DNA of 42,380 bases from Pirellula sp. (GTDB lineage: Bacteria; Planctomycetota; Planctomycetia; Pirellulales; Pirellulaceae), in assembly GCA_025459245.1 (NCBI GenBank), contig JALOQZ010000006.1, forward strand, positions 1-42,380. Direction: 5' to 3'. A model generated the notes under the pieces. The model did no database searches and was not told the DNA's origin. It saw only the letters and a list, made by a program, of their open reading frames with translations. Shown in pieces: positions 32,981 to 40,908 of this stretch. Each line of letters opens with the position of its first letter. Position 1 is the first letter of the stretch. The translations under genes were made by a program, and so were the position numbers.

Positions 32981-33065
32981 TCACGCGAAGGCGGTAAGAC
33001 GCAAAGAAGAATTCGAGTCAAGAACCTAATGCTCCTCCCTTTGCGAGCTTTGCGCCTTTGCGTGA
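32981..33065. repeat. Palindrome P1 of the GxxExxY-associated repeat family
   Basis: The left arm starts TCACGCGAAGGCGGTAAGAC and ends GCAAAG (32981-33006). The right arm CTTTGCGAGC...GCGTGA (33039-33065) pairs with it with a few mismatches, leaving a 32-nt loop. The same arms recur in P2 and P3. It lies between the helicase start and the gene remnant at 33109. Confidence 0.85.
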
Positions 33066-33108
33066 TGCTTCTCTTCCCCTCTGAACAGCTGGAATCTAGG
33101 GCCCCAAA

Positions 33109-33201
33109 GATCGTCGAGTCAATCTATCGATCCCTTTCGGTAACGATCTGTGCAAAGATAGTGTTTCTCGAGTTGCCAACAAATTGACGGAATCGGAGTA
33201 A
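33109..33201 (+). pseudogene. 3' remnant of a second GxxExxY-family gene
   Basis: In the frame starting at 33109 the bases read D-R-R-V-N-L-S-I-P-F-G-N-D-L-C-K-D-S-V-S, then RVANKLTESE and TAA at 33199-33201. The intact gene downstream ends D-R-R-L-G-L-L-I-N-F-G-A-D-L-F-K-D-G-V-S, then RVANKLTESE. The DNA is nearly identical over the last ~35 bases and into the following palindrome. No 5' part is present: upstream lies palindrome P1. It is a truncated duplicate, not a gene. Confidence 0.88.
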
Positions 33202-33209
33202 AAAAGACC

Positions 33210-33292
33210 TCACGCAAAGGCGCTAAGACGCAAAGAAGAAGTGTGTTCAAAGCACTATCGCCCAACACTTTGCGAGCTTTGCGCCTTTGCGT
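33210..33292. repeat. Palindrome P2 of the GxxExxY-associated repeat family
   Basis: Left arm TCACGCAAAGGCGCTAAGAC then GCAAAG (33210-33235); right arm CTTTGCGAGCTTTGCGCCTT then TGCGT (33268-33292). Pairing is near perfect with a 32-nt loop. It begins eight bases after the stop of the remnant gene and ends 35 bases before the intact gene's start. Confidence 0.9.
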
Positions 33293-33327
33293 AATGCAAA
33301 AAACACTCCCAATAGAGAGAATCGAAC

Positions 33328-33717
33328 ATGCATGAAAACGAGATCGCGAAGGTTATCATTGACGTTGGGTTTCAGATTCATCAACAACTTGGACCGGGTT
33401 TACTCGAATCTGTCTACGAGTCGATCATGGTTTACGAGTTAAGGAAACGTGGATTTCAAGTTGTGAATCAAGTTCCTGTTCCCGTGTTCTGGGATGGTGA
33501 GAAGATGGATGTCGGATTTCGCGCGGATTTAGTCGTAGAGCACAAGGTAATTGTCGAGCTGAAGTCAGTCGAAAGTGTTCATCCAGTCCACAAGAAGATC
33601 CTCTTAACTTATCTACGCATTGCGGACCGAAGACTCGGTCTTCTGATCAACTTCGGCGCTGATCTGTTCAAAGATGGAGTGTCTCGAGTTGCCAACAAAT
33701 TGACGGAATCGGAGTAA
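33328..33717 (+). CDS. GxxExxY-family protein (PD-(D/E)XK nuclease-like)
   Basis: The 129-residue protein carries the signature GLLESVY (Gly24, Glu27, Tyr30) that names the family, then 'VGFRADLVVEHKVIVELKSVE' with Asp67 and the E-x-K pair Glu77/Lys79 in the arrangement of PD-(D/E)XK nuclease-like folds, then 'HKKILLTYLRIADRRLGLLINFGADLFKDGVSRV'. Length and motif order are typical and no frameshift is seen, so it should be functional. ATG 33328 lacks a strong ribosome site (AGAGAG at about -12). It sits between palindromes P2 and P3, and a truncated copy lies upstream. The biochemical role of the family is not established to my knowledge; nuclease activity is inferred from the fold, and a link to the palindromes is inferred from position. 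Confidence 0.9.
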   Translation: MHENEIAKVIIDVGFQIHQQLGPGLLESVYESIMVYELRKRGFQVVNQVPVPVFWDGEKMDVGFRADLVVEHKVIVELKSVESVHPVHKKILLTYLRIADRRLGLLINFGADLFKDGVSRVANKLTESE

Positions 33718-33726
33718 CGTTAGACC

Positions 33727-33797
33727 TCACGCAAAGGTGCAAAGACGCAAAGAAGAAGAGGTAGCTCAAAGACCTGCCGCGCTCACCCTTTGCGTGA
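33727..33797. repeat. Palindrome P3 of the GxxExxY-associated repeat family (shortened right arm)
   Basis: The left arm TCACGCAAAGGTGCAAAGAC then GCAAAG (33727-33752) matches P2's left arm. The right arm keeps only CTTTGCGTGA (33788-33797), lacking the GAGCTTTGCGCC part seen in P1 and P2. It starts nine bases after the intact gene's stop, with the same AGACCTCACGCAAAGG junction as at P2. Confidence 0.85.
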
Positions 33798-33841
33798 TGA
33801 TTCTCTCACTTTGAAGAGTCAGACTGGGGTGTTGGGTTCTA

Positions 33842-34798
33842 TCACGAGCAAGATTTTGTAGCCGAAGGTTCTAAGGCTGCAGGAGGAGCCGCAATGACTT
33901 CGATCGGTTCCGCAGTGGATGGATGCGAAAAGCTCAATCGCATCGCATGAAGCATATAGCCTCCATCTCCTGGCAAACCCGGGTTCACAGCAATCGGCAA
34001 TCCCCCCATACCGTACAAAGGGTCCCCAACGAGGGGATAGCCAATAGAAGCGAGATGGATACGAATTTGATGAGGACGACCTGTTTCGATCTCGATTTCG
34101 AAAAGCGTTTCGTGAGCTCGTCGCTGGAGGACAGTCGCAACGCTGCGTGCTCTCTTTCCACTGCTAGACGCGGCATGAACGGTTCCCAATCGGGGGTGGG
34201 GAATCGGACCGATACGTTGATCAATCTCATAGCGATCCTTCTCCGCAACGCCTTGCGCGAGGGCCCGATAGACTTTCCTAATAGAAGGCCATTGTTCGGT
34301 GAGGGCCCGAACGGATCGTTGGTTCAACCCAAAGAGGACAATACCGGAGGTGGCTCTCCCCAGTCGGTGCAAGGGCCGGGCATGAGGGTAATGAGTTCGC
34401 ACCTTCATCAGCAGCGAGTTTTGGTAGAACCCCGCGCCTGGGATTGTTGGCAAACCGCTCGGTTTATTGACGGCAAGAACATCGCTATCCTCGAACAGGA
34501 TATCAAAATGCTGTGGCGTCTCTTCTTCCTCCCAGCCAGGGCGATCCCATACGATGACTTGCCCCGAGGCAATACGACAATCCAAGCCCGCGGGCCTCTC
34601 GTCGATCCAGATCTCTCCGGTCAAGATTCGTTCGGCCCACTGTGAGCTGCTGGAGTGAGGAAACGCGTTCGCCAAATAATCGACGAGCAGCATCCCTTCC
34701 TGTGGCCGTTGGACTTGGTGTCTATAGCGGTAACCGTCGTTGCATCGCATAATGGTCTTACGGTAATCGAACCAATGCGAGTCGGGAACCGAGAGCAT
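33842..34798 (-). CDS. RluA-family pseudouridine synthase-like protein, catalytic Asp replaced
   Basis: I start it at ATG 34798 (318 residues); an upstream start at 34879 would overlap the divergent dgkA gene. The N-terminal part is S4-like ('LLVDYLANAFPHSSSSQWAERILTGEIWIDE'). The synthase domain has 'FEDSDVLAVNKPSGLPTIPG', 'RPLHRLGRATSGIVLFGLN', 'KVYRALAQG', 'FEIEIETGRPHQIRIHLASIGYPLVGDPLYG' and 'HAMRLSFSHP'. In RluA enzymes the third motif is HRLDxxTSG and that Asp attacks uridine; here it is Gly (HRLGRATSG, codon GGG). The rest is well preserved. It may belong to a subgroup using another residue, or be an RNA-binding protein without synthase activity. Confidence 0.85.
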   Translation of the reverse strand: MLSVPDSHWFDYRKTIMRCNDGYRYRHQVQRPQEGMLLVDYLANAFPHSSSSQWAERILTGEIWIDERPAGLDCRIASGQVIVWDRPGWEEEETPQHFDILFEDSDVLAVNKPSGLPTIPGAGFYQNSLLMKVRTHYPHARPLHRLGRATSGIVLFGLNQRSVRALTEQWPSIRKVYRALAQGVAEKDRYEIDQRIGPIPHPRLGTVHAASSSGKRARSVATVLQRRAHETLFEIEIETGRPHQIRIHLASIGYPLVGDPLYGMGGLPIAVNPGLPGDGGYMLHAMRLSFSHPSTAEPIEVIAAPPAALEPSATKSCS

Positions 34799-34834
34799 CG
34801 GAATGCCCGCATCGAAAGAAATAGAAAAGCCAAC

Positions 34835-35284
34835 ATGGGAGAAGATTCGAACAACCGTACGAATCACCGGGCGAATCAACCAAGTGAAGCGTTGAACAAA
34901 CCAAAGAGGTGGCTACTTCCAAAGAGGATTAGCTTTCAACATGCCTTGCGGGGTGTCTCTGTTTACTTGCTCGAGCACACCCATGCGAGATTCCATTTCG
35001 CCGCCGCTCTATGCGTCTTGGCCACCGCCTTTTGGTTGCAGATAGACACCCTTCGCATTGCTTTGCTTTTGCTAGCTATCGGGTTGGTTTGGGTTGCAGA
35101 AGGCCTTAACACGGCACTTGAGTATCTAGCAGACGCAGCGGTGCCGCAAAACGATCCGTTGGTTCGGAACGCCAAAGATGTTGCCGCCGGGGCGGTGTTG
35201 TTGGCTGCGGCTATTTCCAGCTTGATTGGCCTGTGCGTGCTGGGACCAGCCTTCATCCACTGGATTAGTTCAGCCAGTCGATGA
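34835..35284 (+). CDS. dgkA: Diacylglycerol/undecaprenol kinase, DgkA family
   Basis: The start ATG 34835 gives 149 residues; the frame upstream to 34655 is opposite the pseudouridine synthase gene and is not supported. The core reads 'SFQHALRGVSVYLLEHTHARFHFAAALCVLATAFWLQI', 'IALLLLAIGLVWVAEGLNTALEYLAD', and 'DPLVRNAKDVAAGAVLLAAAISSLIGLCVL', i.e. three membrane helices with the family's catalytic E-x-x-N-T-A-(I/L)-E and A-K-D-x-A-A-G-A-V motifs. It phosphorylates a lipid (diacylglycerol or undecaprenol) at the inner membrane; Gram-positive-like undecaprenol kinase is possible. It diverges from the pseudouridine synthase gene with about 36 bp between start codons and overlaps the convergent small gene by 20 bases at its 3' end. 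Confidence 0.9.
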   Translation: MGEDSNNRTNHRANQPSEALNKPKRWLLPKRISFQHALRGVSVYLLEHTHARFHFAAALCVLATAFWLQIDTLRIALLLLAIGLVWVAEGLNTALEYLADAAVPQNDPLVRNAKDVAAGAVLLAAAISSLIGLCVLGPAFIHWISSASR

Positions 35285-35501
35285 GAGCGACCATGCAGAG
35301 TATAGAAAATCCAGCGAGGGCGATCCAAAGCCAGCTCAAGAGTCGGCCTGGGTGTTTGAGATCGTACTCTTCCGAAATGCGAAGCACTAATTGCTCCGCT
35401 TGCGGCAGAGAAAGTCCCAATTCGTCACGATAGAGGCACACGGCCTCCGACCACTGACCCGCACGGATCAGATGGATTGCCAAAGAATCCAAATTCGACA
35501 T
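35265..35501 (-). CDS. Small tail-anchored membrane protein, unknown
   Basis: The 78-residue protein starts at ATG 35501 with GAGAG about nine bases upstream. The first 55 residues are helical and charged (MSNLDSLAIHLIRAGQWSEA, then VCLYRDELGLSLPQAEQLVL), vaguely like the ribosomal L7/L12 C-terminal pattern of an alpha-helical hairpin. The end is one hydrophobic helix (WLWIALAGFSILCMVALIDWL), so it is probably anchored in the membrane by its C-terminus. I recognise no firm family. Its 3' end overlaps the convergent dgkA gene by 20 bases. Real coding is likely because of the ribosome site and the consistent protein pattern. Confidence 0.55.
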   Translation of the reverse strand: MSNLDSLAIHLIRAGQWSEAVCLYRDELGLSLPQAEQLVLRISEEYDLKHPGRLLSWLWIALAGFSILCMVALIDWLN

Positions 35502-35641
35502 GATGCTCTCGGTCGATCCGTCAGCTTGGCAAAATAGGGTGAGTTGAGGACCCTGGCAAGCTGCGGTATGGTTTGAACATGGGTTTGAGGATTTCTTTTC
35601 ATCGACCCACCGCTTTCTAAGTCTTTAGTCAAACCTTCGTC

Positions 35642-35670
35642 TTGAGGCGAAATTTTGGCATTTCTATACT
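35642..35670 (+). promoter_or_regulatory. Candidate sigma-70 promoter for the LptD-like gene
   Basis: TTGAGG (35642-35647), a 17-bp spacer and TATACT (35665-35670) form a good vegetative-type promoter. Transcription would start near 35677, giving a leader of about 170 bases before the GTG start at 35848. The rest of 35502-35847 shows no gene. Confidence 0.5.
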
Positions 35671-35847
35671 CCCGTCGAGATACGCCTGGTTGGAACCGGG
35701 CGGACGAAGCCCTTTTGATCGGGAGCGGAACGGATTCCCACCCAGCTTTTTGCCACACCATCGCAACCTCGCCGGCCTCTGTACCGACGTTTGGCTGCGA
35801 CTGATTTTCAAGCTTGTTGCCAATCGGCGACATCCTTTGGGATCGCG

Positions 35848-38800
35848 GTGCGCGCGGTGAGATCTGCCGTTTGCTGGCTATTGCTAATCGCTTTCGCGGT
35901 TGGAGGGATCCATCCAGGGACTACGGAAGCGACCGAGATTGGGGTACCACTTGCGGATCCCAAGTTTTCGATCAGCGTCTTCTCTCGAGAGGCCACTCGC
36001 CAAAAGCAAGGGGTCTATGAAGTCCTCACGTTCAACGGTGGAGTCCGAATCTATCAAGGCAACTTTGTGCACACGGCGGACAAGGTTGTGATCTGGATCG
36101 ATCGCTCGCAGCCAGAAAGCGTTTACGAAACTCAAGCCTTCAAGTACATCGTCGAGTCCCGAGGAAACTGCGAGGTCCGATTTGGCGACGGGCAATCTCT
36201 CCAAGATCAACAGTGGATGGGGCGGTTATTCAGTCACTACGAACTGGAGACGCGAGCCGATGTGTGGCTTGAACCGAAAGGCCCTCCTCCTGACCTGACT
36301 TCCCCGCTATCGTCTCAAAGTTTATCCGGCGTCGAACCTGCAATCGCTTGGACAACAGCAGATTCTGCCATGCGAGTGAAGCTAGCGGCACAAATGTCTA
36401 ACGACCCAGCTTTGCTAACACCTCCACCCCCTTCACCAACAAACTCACTCGGTGCATCCAGTGGTAATGGCATGATCATCGGGAATCCGAGCATGGGAGG
36501 AACAGTGATAGATCCTGGCACCATGCCCGGATCGTATCCAGTGCAAGGAGGCTTGGAGAATCTACCTTCGCCTAACGGATCGGCCCCCTCGCTTTTGCCA
36601 AATAGCACGCCTCGTGCATCGGACGTGAACGCATTTCAAATAGGTACACCTGGTCCCGAAGTCATGATACCGGCACCGGTCGCTGCTCCGGTTGCGATGG
36701 GCAATCCCAATGCGGTGGCCCCAAGACCGTTTGGAGCCAGGCGTTTTGACTTCTCTGGCCGCGGGGGTATTGAACCTCGCTTTGAGATGATGAATCGGCC
36801 GGAACGGGGAGACTCAGTTCTCACTTTCTCAGGAGGAATTCGACTTCGATTCCAGGATACAACCGTAGCGACAGCCGACGGGGTACTCGATATGGGGACT
36901 GTATTGATTGAAGCGGATCGCGCTGTGATCTGGTCTGCCAATCTCCAAAAGCTTATCTCGGGCCAAGTCGACGATATGCCGGTTGAGATCTACCTCGAGG
37001 GTAATGTCGTATTTCAACAGGGAGCTCGGCGCGTTTACGCCGAGCGGATGTACTACAACGTGCAATCGGAATACGGCATGATCCTCGGAGCGGAGCTTCT
37101 TACCGATGCTCCCCAGTACGAAGGGATCCTGCGCATCAAAGCCGATGTCGTTCAACAGCGCTCGCGAGAGAATTTCCTGGCCCATCAAGCTGCGTTGACG
37201 AGCAGCCGGTTAGGTGTTCCGAGATACTGGCTGCAATCGGATCGGATCGAGTTGAGCGATCGAAGCCAGGATCCTCAGCGAACGCTATTTGGCCGATCAT
37301 TCTCGAGTCAAGCCAGCAGCGAGACGGGCATGAAAGCGAGAGCTAGGCACAACTTTGTTTATCTCGAAGGCTTCCCAGTCTTCTATTGGCCCGTGCTCGA
37401 TACCAATGTCGATACGTCGGGATTCTATCTGACAGGCCTCAAGGTTCGGAACGACCAGATCTTTGGCAATCAAGTTTTGTTGGACTGGAACCTTTATCAA
37501 ATCTTTGGCATTCAAGCGTTCGATGGGACAAGCTGGACTCTGTCGACCGATTATCTTGAGAAGCGGGGCTTAGGAGTCGGTACGCAGTTTCAGTACAACG
37601 TCCCCAGCGCGTTCCCAAGCGGATCGGCTAGCGGAATCGTCGATTTCTGGGGTATCCGAGACAAAGGACTGGATGTACTGGGCTCGGATCGAACAAACCT
37701 CACTCCCGAAGAACTAACTCGGGGCAGGCTATTGTTCCGACATCGCCAGCTCCTGGCACCCGACACCGAGTTCTGGGCGGAAGGGGGCTGGATCAGCGAT
37801 CGCAATTTCCAGGAACAATACTTTGAGCAGGAATGGGATACGCAAAAGGACATGACAACAGGTCTCCGCCTGCGTCAGTATCTCGACAATCAAATGCTCG
37901 ATGTCTTTGCACAGTTTCAAGTCAACGACTTTCATACCGAAACGAGCTGGTTACCCAGACTGGACCATTATTGGCTCGGTCAAACACTCGGCCCTTACTT
38001 CACGTACTACACCCATAGCGATGTAGGTTACGCACGGCAACGAGCCGCTTCGACGCCCACCAATGCGGCCGATGCTGCGAAGTTTCAGTTGCAGCCCAAC
38101 GAGGTTGACGCTTCGGGCATACAAGCGATGACACGACACGAACTGAATCTCCCAATCGATACGGGGATTACCAAATTTGTCCCCTACGTTTCTGGTGAAG
38201 CTGCTTACTGGGGAGAGGATGTCAACGGCGATAGTCTTACCCGATTGACTGGTCAGGCAGGCTGGAGATCGTCGACTCCGATTTGGAAAGTCTTCCCAGA
38301 TGTCCAAAGTACCGTGTTCAACCTCAATGGTCTCTCGCACAAGATAAGTATGGAAAGTCAGTTCCTCTACGCTGATACAACGCAAGACTTGGACCTGCTG
38401 CCCCTTTACAACCCACTCGATGACAATTCGCAAGAACACTTCCGACGCAGATTGGTATTCAACACGTTTGGTGGTACTCTACCGGACGAGTTCGACGCCA
38501 GAAACTATGCTGCCCGTCAGAGCATGCAACGCTATGTCACCGCTGGAAGCAATGAAATTGTGACCGATCAGCTCCAGTCGCGAGTTGGGCTTCACCAACG
38601 ATTGCAAACCAAACGGGGCGTGGCGGGAAAGGAACGCATCGCCGATGTCGTTGAGTTTGATGTAGATGCGATTCTCTTCGGCGACAAAGATCGCGATAAC
38701 TTTGGCGAGACAATCGGAGGTATCAATTACGATTTCCGATACCACATCGGCGATCGAGTTACCTTGGTCAGCGACGGTTACTATGACCTCTTCGAAACAG

Positions 38801-39174
38801 GTCTCAAGGCGACGACGATCGGTGGTGTGATCAGTCGACCGGGAAGAGGAGAAGCTTACTTGGGCGTAACTAGTTTGGAGGGCCCCATAAGCTCCACGTT
38901 GCTAACGACGTCGGTGAACTACCGCATGAACGAAAAGTGGTTAGCAACGGGTGGAGCCTCGTATGATTTCAGCGCCGTTGGAAATATCGGACAGACCTTG
39001 GGTATCACTCGGATCGGCGAATCGTTTCTATTTCGCGTCGGAGCGACGATCGATTACGGTCGTGACAACGTCTCCTTCCAGTTTGCACTCGAACCTCGTT
39101 TCTTCCAGCGACGTGGGCTTGGTGTAGCAGGTGGGCAAGCCATAGCACCCGCTGGATTGTATGGATTGGAATGA
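35848..39174 (+). CDS. lptD: LptD/OstA-like outer-membrane assembly protein
   Basis: The start is uncertain: GTG 35848 (GGGA upstream) or GTG 35857, each leading into a signal peptide (RSAVCWLLLIAFAVGG). About 1108 residues. A first OstA/LptA-type strand domain (GVYEVLTFNGGVRIYQGNFV and on, ~54-86) is separated by a Pro/Ser/Gly-rich linker (~155-300) from a second one ('DSVLTFSGGIRLRFQDTTVATADGVLDMG', ~322-410). The large C-terminal half ('GFPVFYWPVLDTNVDTSGFYL' and on) shows the alternating pattern of a beta barrel. In the known pathway LptD inserts lipopolysaccharide into the outer membrane. No other lpt gene is nearby. Two OstA domains and a low-complexity linker are unusual compared with proteobacterial LptD. 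The stop overlaps the M32 peptidase start (ATGATGA). Confidence 0.78.
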   Translation: MRAVRSAVCWLLLIAFAVGGIHPGTTEATEIGVPLADPKFSISVFSREATRQKQGVYEVLTFNGGVRIYQGNFVHTADKVVIWIDRSQPESVYETQAFKYIVESRGNCEVRFGDGQSLQDQQWMGRLFSHYELETRADVWLEPKGPPPDLTSPLSSQSLSGVEPAIAWTTADSAMRVKLAAQMSNDPALLTPPPPSPTNSLGASSGNGMIIGNPSMGGTVIDPGTMPGSYPVQGGLENLPSPNGSAPSLLPNSTPRASDVNAFQIGTPGPEVMIPAPVAAPVAMGNPNAVAPRPFGARRFDFSGRGGIEPRFEMMNRPERGDSVLTFSGGIRLRFQDTTVATADGVLDMGTVLIEADRAVIWSANLQKLISGQVDDMPVEIYLEGNVVFQQGARRVYAERMYYNVQSEYGMILGAELLTDAPQYEGILRIKADVVQQRSRENFLAHQAALTSSRLGVPRYWLQSDRIELSDRSQDPQRTLFGRSFSSQASSETGMKARARHNFVYLEGFPVFYWPVLDTNVDTSGFYLTGLKVRNDQIFGNQVLLDWNLYQIFGIQAFDGTSWTLSTDYLEKRGLGVGTQFQYNVPSAFPSGSASGIVDFWGIRDKGLDVLGSDRTNLTPEELTRGRLLFRHRQLLAPDTEFWAEGGWISDRNFQEQYFEQEWDTQKDMTTGLRLRQYLDNQMLDVFAQFQVNDFHTETSWLPRLDHYWLGQTLGPYFTYYTHSDVGYARQRAASTPTNAADAAKFQLQPNEVDASGIQAMTRHELNLPIDTGITKFVPYVSGEAAYWGEDVNGDSLTRLTGQAGWRSSTPIWKVFPDVQSTVFNLNGLSHKISMESQFLYADTTQDLDLLPLYNPLDDNSQEHFRRRLVFNTFGGTLPDEFDARNYAARQSMQRYVTAGSNEIVTDQLQSRVGLHQRLQTKRGVAGKERIADVVEFDVDAILFGDKDRDNFGETIGGINYDFRYHIGDRVTLVSDGYYDLFETGLKATTIGGVISRPGRGEAYLGVTSLEGPISSTLLTTSVNYRMNEKWLATGGASYDFSAVGNIGQTLGITRIGESFLFRVGATIDYGRDNVSFQFALEPRFFQRRGLGVAGGQAIAPAGLYGLE

Positions 39175-40697
39175 TGACACAGAAATTGCTTGAACAAGTC
39201 TATGAACATGCGCGACAATCATCGCTCTTGAGCGGAACGCTCGCGCTGCTCGAATGGGACCACCACACTTATATGCCGCCGCAAGGGGGAGACGCTCGAT
39301 CGGAACAGGTCACGTTGTTGAGCGGCCTGCTTCATCAACGGAATACCGATGCCGCGTATGGTGATCGTTTGCGAGAACTCTCTTCTGCAGATTCTATGGC
39401 TGGTTTGAGCGAGATCGATCAAGCCAATGTGCGGGGGTTGCTGCGCGACTTTGAAAAGAATGTCTTGCTACCTGAAGCCTTGGTAATGGCCACCGCCCGA
39501 GCCACTTCGCGGGGCCAGCAAATTTGGGTCGACGCCAAACAGAAGAAGGACTTCGGTTTGTTCCGAAGCTCCCTCGAAGAGATTGTTCAGTTGCGACGCG
39601 AGGAAGCGACAATTCTTCAGAAGCCAAACCGAACCCGTTACGATAGTTTGCTCGATCAATACGAAGAGGGGGCTGACTCCGCTCAAGTAGCGATGGTGTT
39701 TGCTGAATTGCGAGATGCACTCGTTCCCTTGGTGCGCGATGCGTTAGATCGAGAGTCCGAGCGACCGAGCCGCTTGCCTATCGAAGCGAACTTTTCGATC
39801 GAGGGTCAAAGGGCGTTGTCCCGCTGGGTCGCCGAGAAGATTGGCTTTGACTTTGAGCGAGGTCGGCTAGATGAAACGGTGCATCCGTTTTGCACGACGC
39901 TCGGACCGCACGATCATCGAATTCTGACTCGCTATCATCAAGACTCGTACAGCAGCGGACTCTATGGCGTCTTGCATGAAGCTGGGCATGGCATGTATGA
40001 ACAAGGCCTGCCGGTGACGATGCATGGTTTGCCAGTTGGTTCCGCAGCATCGCTCGGCGTTCATGAGTCTCAGTCCCGTCTTTGGGAGAATATGGTCGGT
40101 CGATCGAAGGGGTTTTGGTCTTGGCTTTATCCCGAAGCGATTCGCCATCTCCCAAGTTTGTCACGAGTCTCCATCGACCAAATTGTCGCCGACCTCAATC
40201 GAGTGGAGCGGAGTTTGATTCGAATCGAGGCAGACGAGACCACCTACAATCTTCACATCTTCATTCGATTCGAGATCGAAAAGCAAATGATAGATGAGGA
40301 GCTACCTGTCGATGAGCTTCCAGACCTGTGGCGGCAGAAGTATCGAGACTACCTCGGTATTGAACCAGCAGACGACGGAGAGGGTGTTTTACAAGACGTT
40401 CACTGGTCCGCGGGATTGATTGGCTACTTCCCAACGTATGCACTTGGAAACCTTTATGCGGCGCAGTTGATGGAAACGGCTTCGCAAGCGTTAGGGGATC
40501 TCGAGTCCATGTTCTCACGCGGCGAATTCCAACCACTGCTGGACTGGCTTCGAGCGAAAGTGCATTTGCATGGCCGCACGTATCTACCTCACGTTTTAAT
40601 GGAAAAAACAAACGGTAGTCCGCTGTCAGCCAAGCCATTCCTCCACTATCTCTCGGGCAAATTATCTGGCTCTCCAGCACAGGGTTGGGCTCGCTAG
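39171..40697 (+). CDS. M32-family metallocarboxypeptidase (carboxypeptidase Taq type)
   Basis: The start ATG 39171 overlaps the preceding stop; 508 residues, normal for M32. Signatures are 'LLEWDHHTYMPPQGGDARSEQ' near the N-terminus, 'DETVHPFCTTLGPHDHRILTRY' (the HPF and DxRxT-like region), the zinc motif HEAGH at 269-273, 'HESQSRLWENMVGRS' supplying the third ligand, 'ADETTYNLHIFIRFEIE' and 'GYFPTYALGNLYAAQL'. It removes C-terminal amino acids, most often in the cytoplasm. The four-base stop-start overlap with the LptD-like gene implies translational coupling, though no functional link is known. Confidence 0.94.
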   Translation: MMTQKLLEQVYEHARQSSLLSGTLALLEWDHHTYMPPQGGDARSEQVTLLSGLLHQRNTDAAYGDRLRELSSADSMAGLSEIDQANVRGLLRDFEKNVLLPEALVMATARATSRGQQIWVDAKQKKDFGLFRSSLEEIVQLRREEATILQKPNRTRYDSLLDQYEEGADSAQVAMVFAELRDALVPLVRDALDRESERPSRLPIEANFSIEGQRALSRWVAEKIGFDFERGRLDETVHPFCTTLGPHDHRILTRYHQDSYSSGLYGVLHEAGHGMYEQGLPVTMHGLPVGSAASLGVHESQSRLWENMVGRSKGFWSWLYPEAIRHLPSLSRVSIDQIVADLNRVERSLIRIEADETTYNLHIFIRFEIEKQMIDEELPVDELPDLWRQKYRDYLGIEPADDGEGVLQDVHWSAGLIGYFPTYALGNLYAAQLMETASQALGDLESMFSRGEFQPLLDWLRAKVHLHGRTYLPHVLMEKTNGSPLSAKPFLHYLSGKLSGSPAQGWAR

Positions 40698-40748
40698 AAA
40701 GAGGACGAGCGTGGACAATGAACTGACGCTATTCGCGATTTTGCGGGT

Positions 40749-40844
40749 TATTCTGCGTACGCAGAATACGCAAGCTTAACTTCGGCGACTTCTCTCTCCG
40801 TCGCCAAAAAATTCCTCTCGATTGATTTCGCAAACCTACGTTTG
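40749..40844. promoter_or_regulatory. Two perfect palindromes upstream of the HPt-like gene
   Basis: TATTCTGCGTACGCAGAATA at 40749-40768 is a perfect 20-bp palindrome, flanked by TTGCG (40741-40745) and CGCAA (40769-40773), which extend the symmetry apart from a 3-base insertion (GGT). A second palindrome, GCAAAC-CTAC-GTTTGC, lies at 40829-40844. The first could be a dimer-binding operator or the terminator stem of the peptidase gene (no T-run); the second is close to the next gene's start. Confidence 0.6.
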
Positions 40845-40908
40845 CAAGGTTTCTCTCCGGATCGTGAATCGTGGAGAGGCAACCCCACTCACTTCAACAG
40901 GTAATCAG

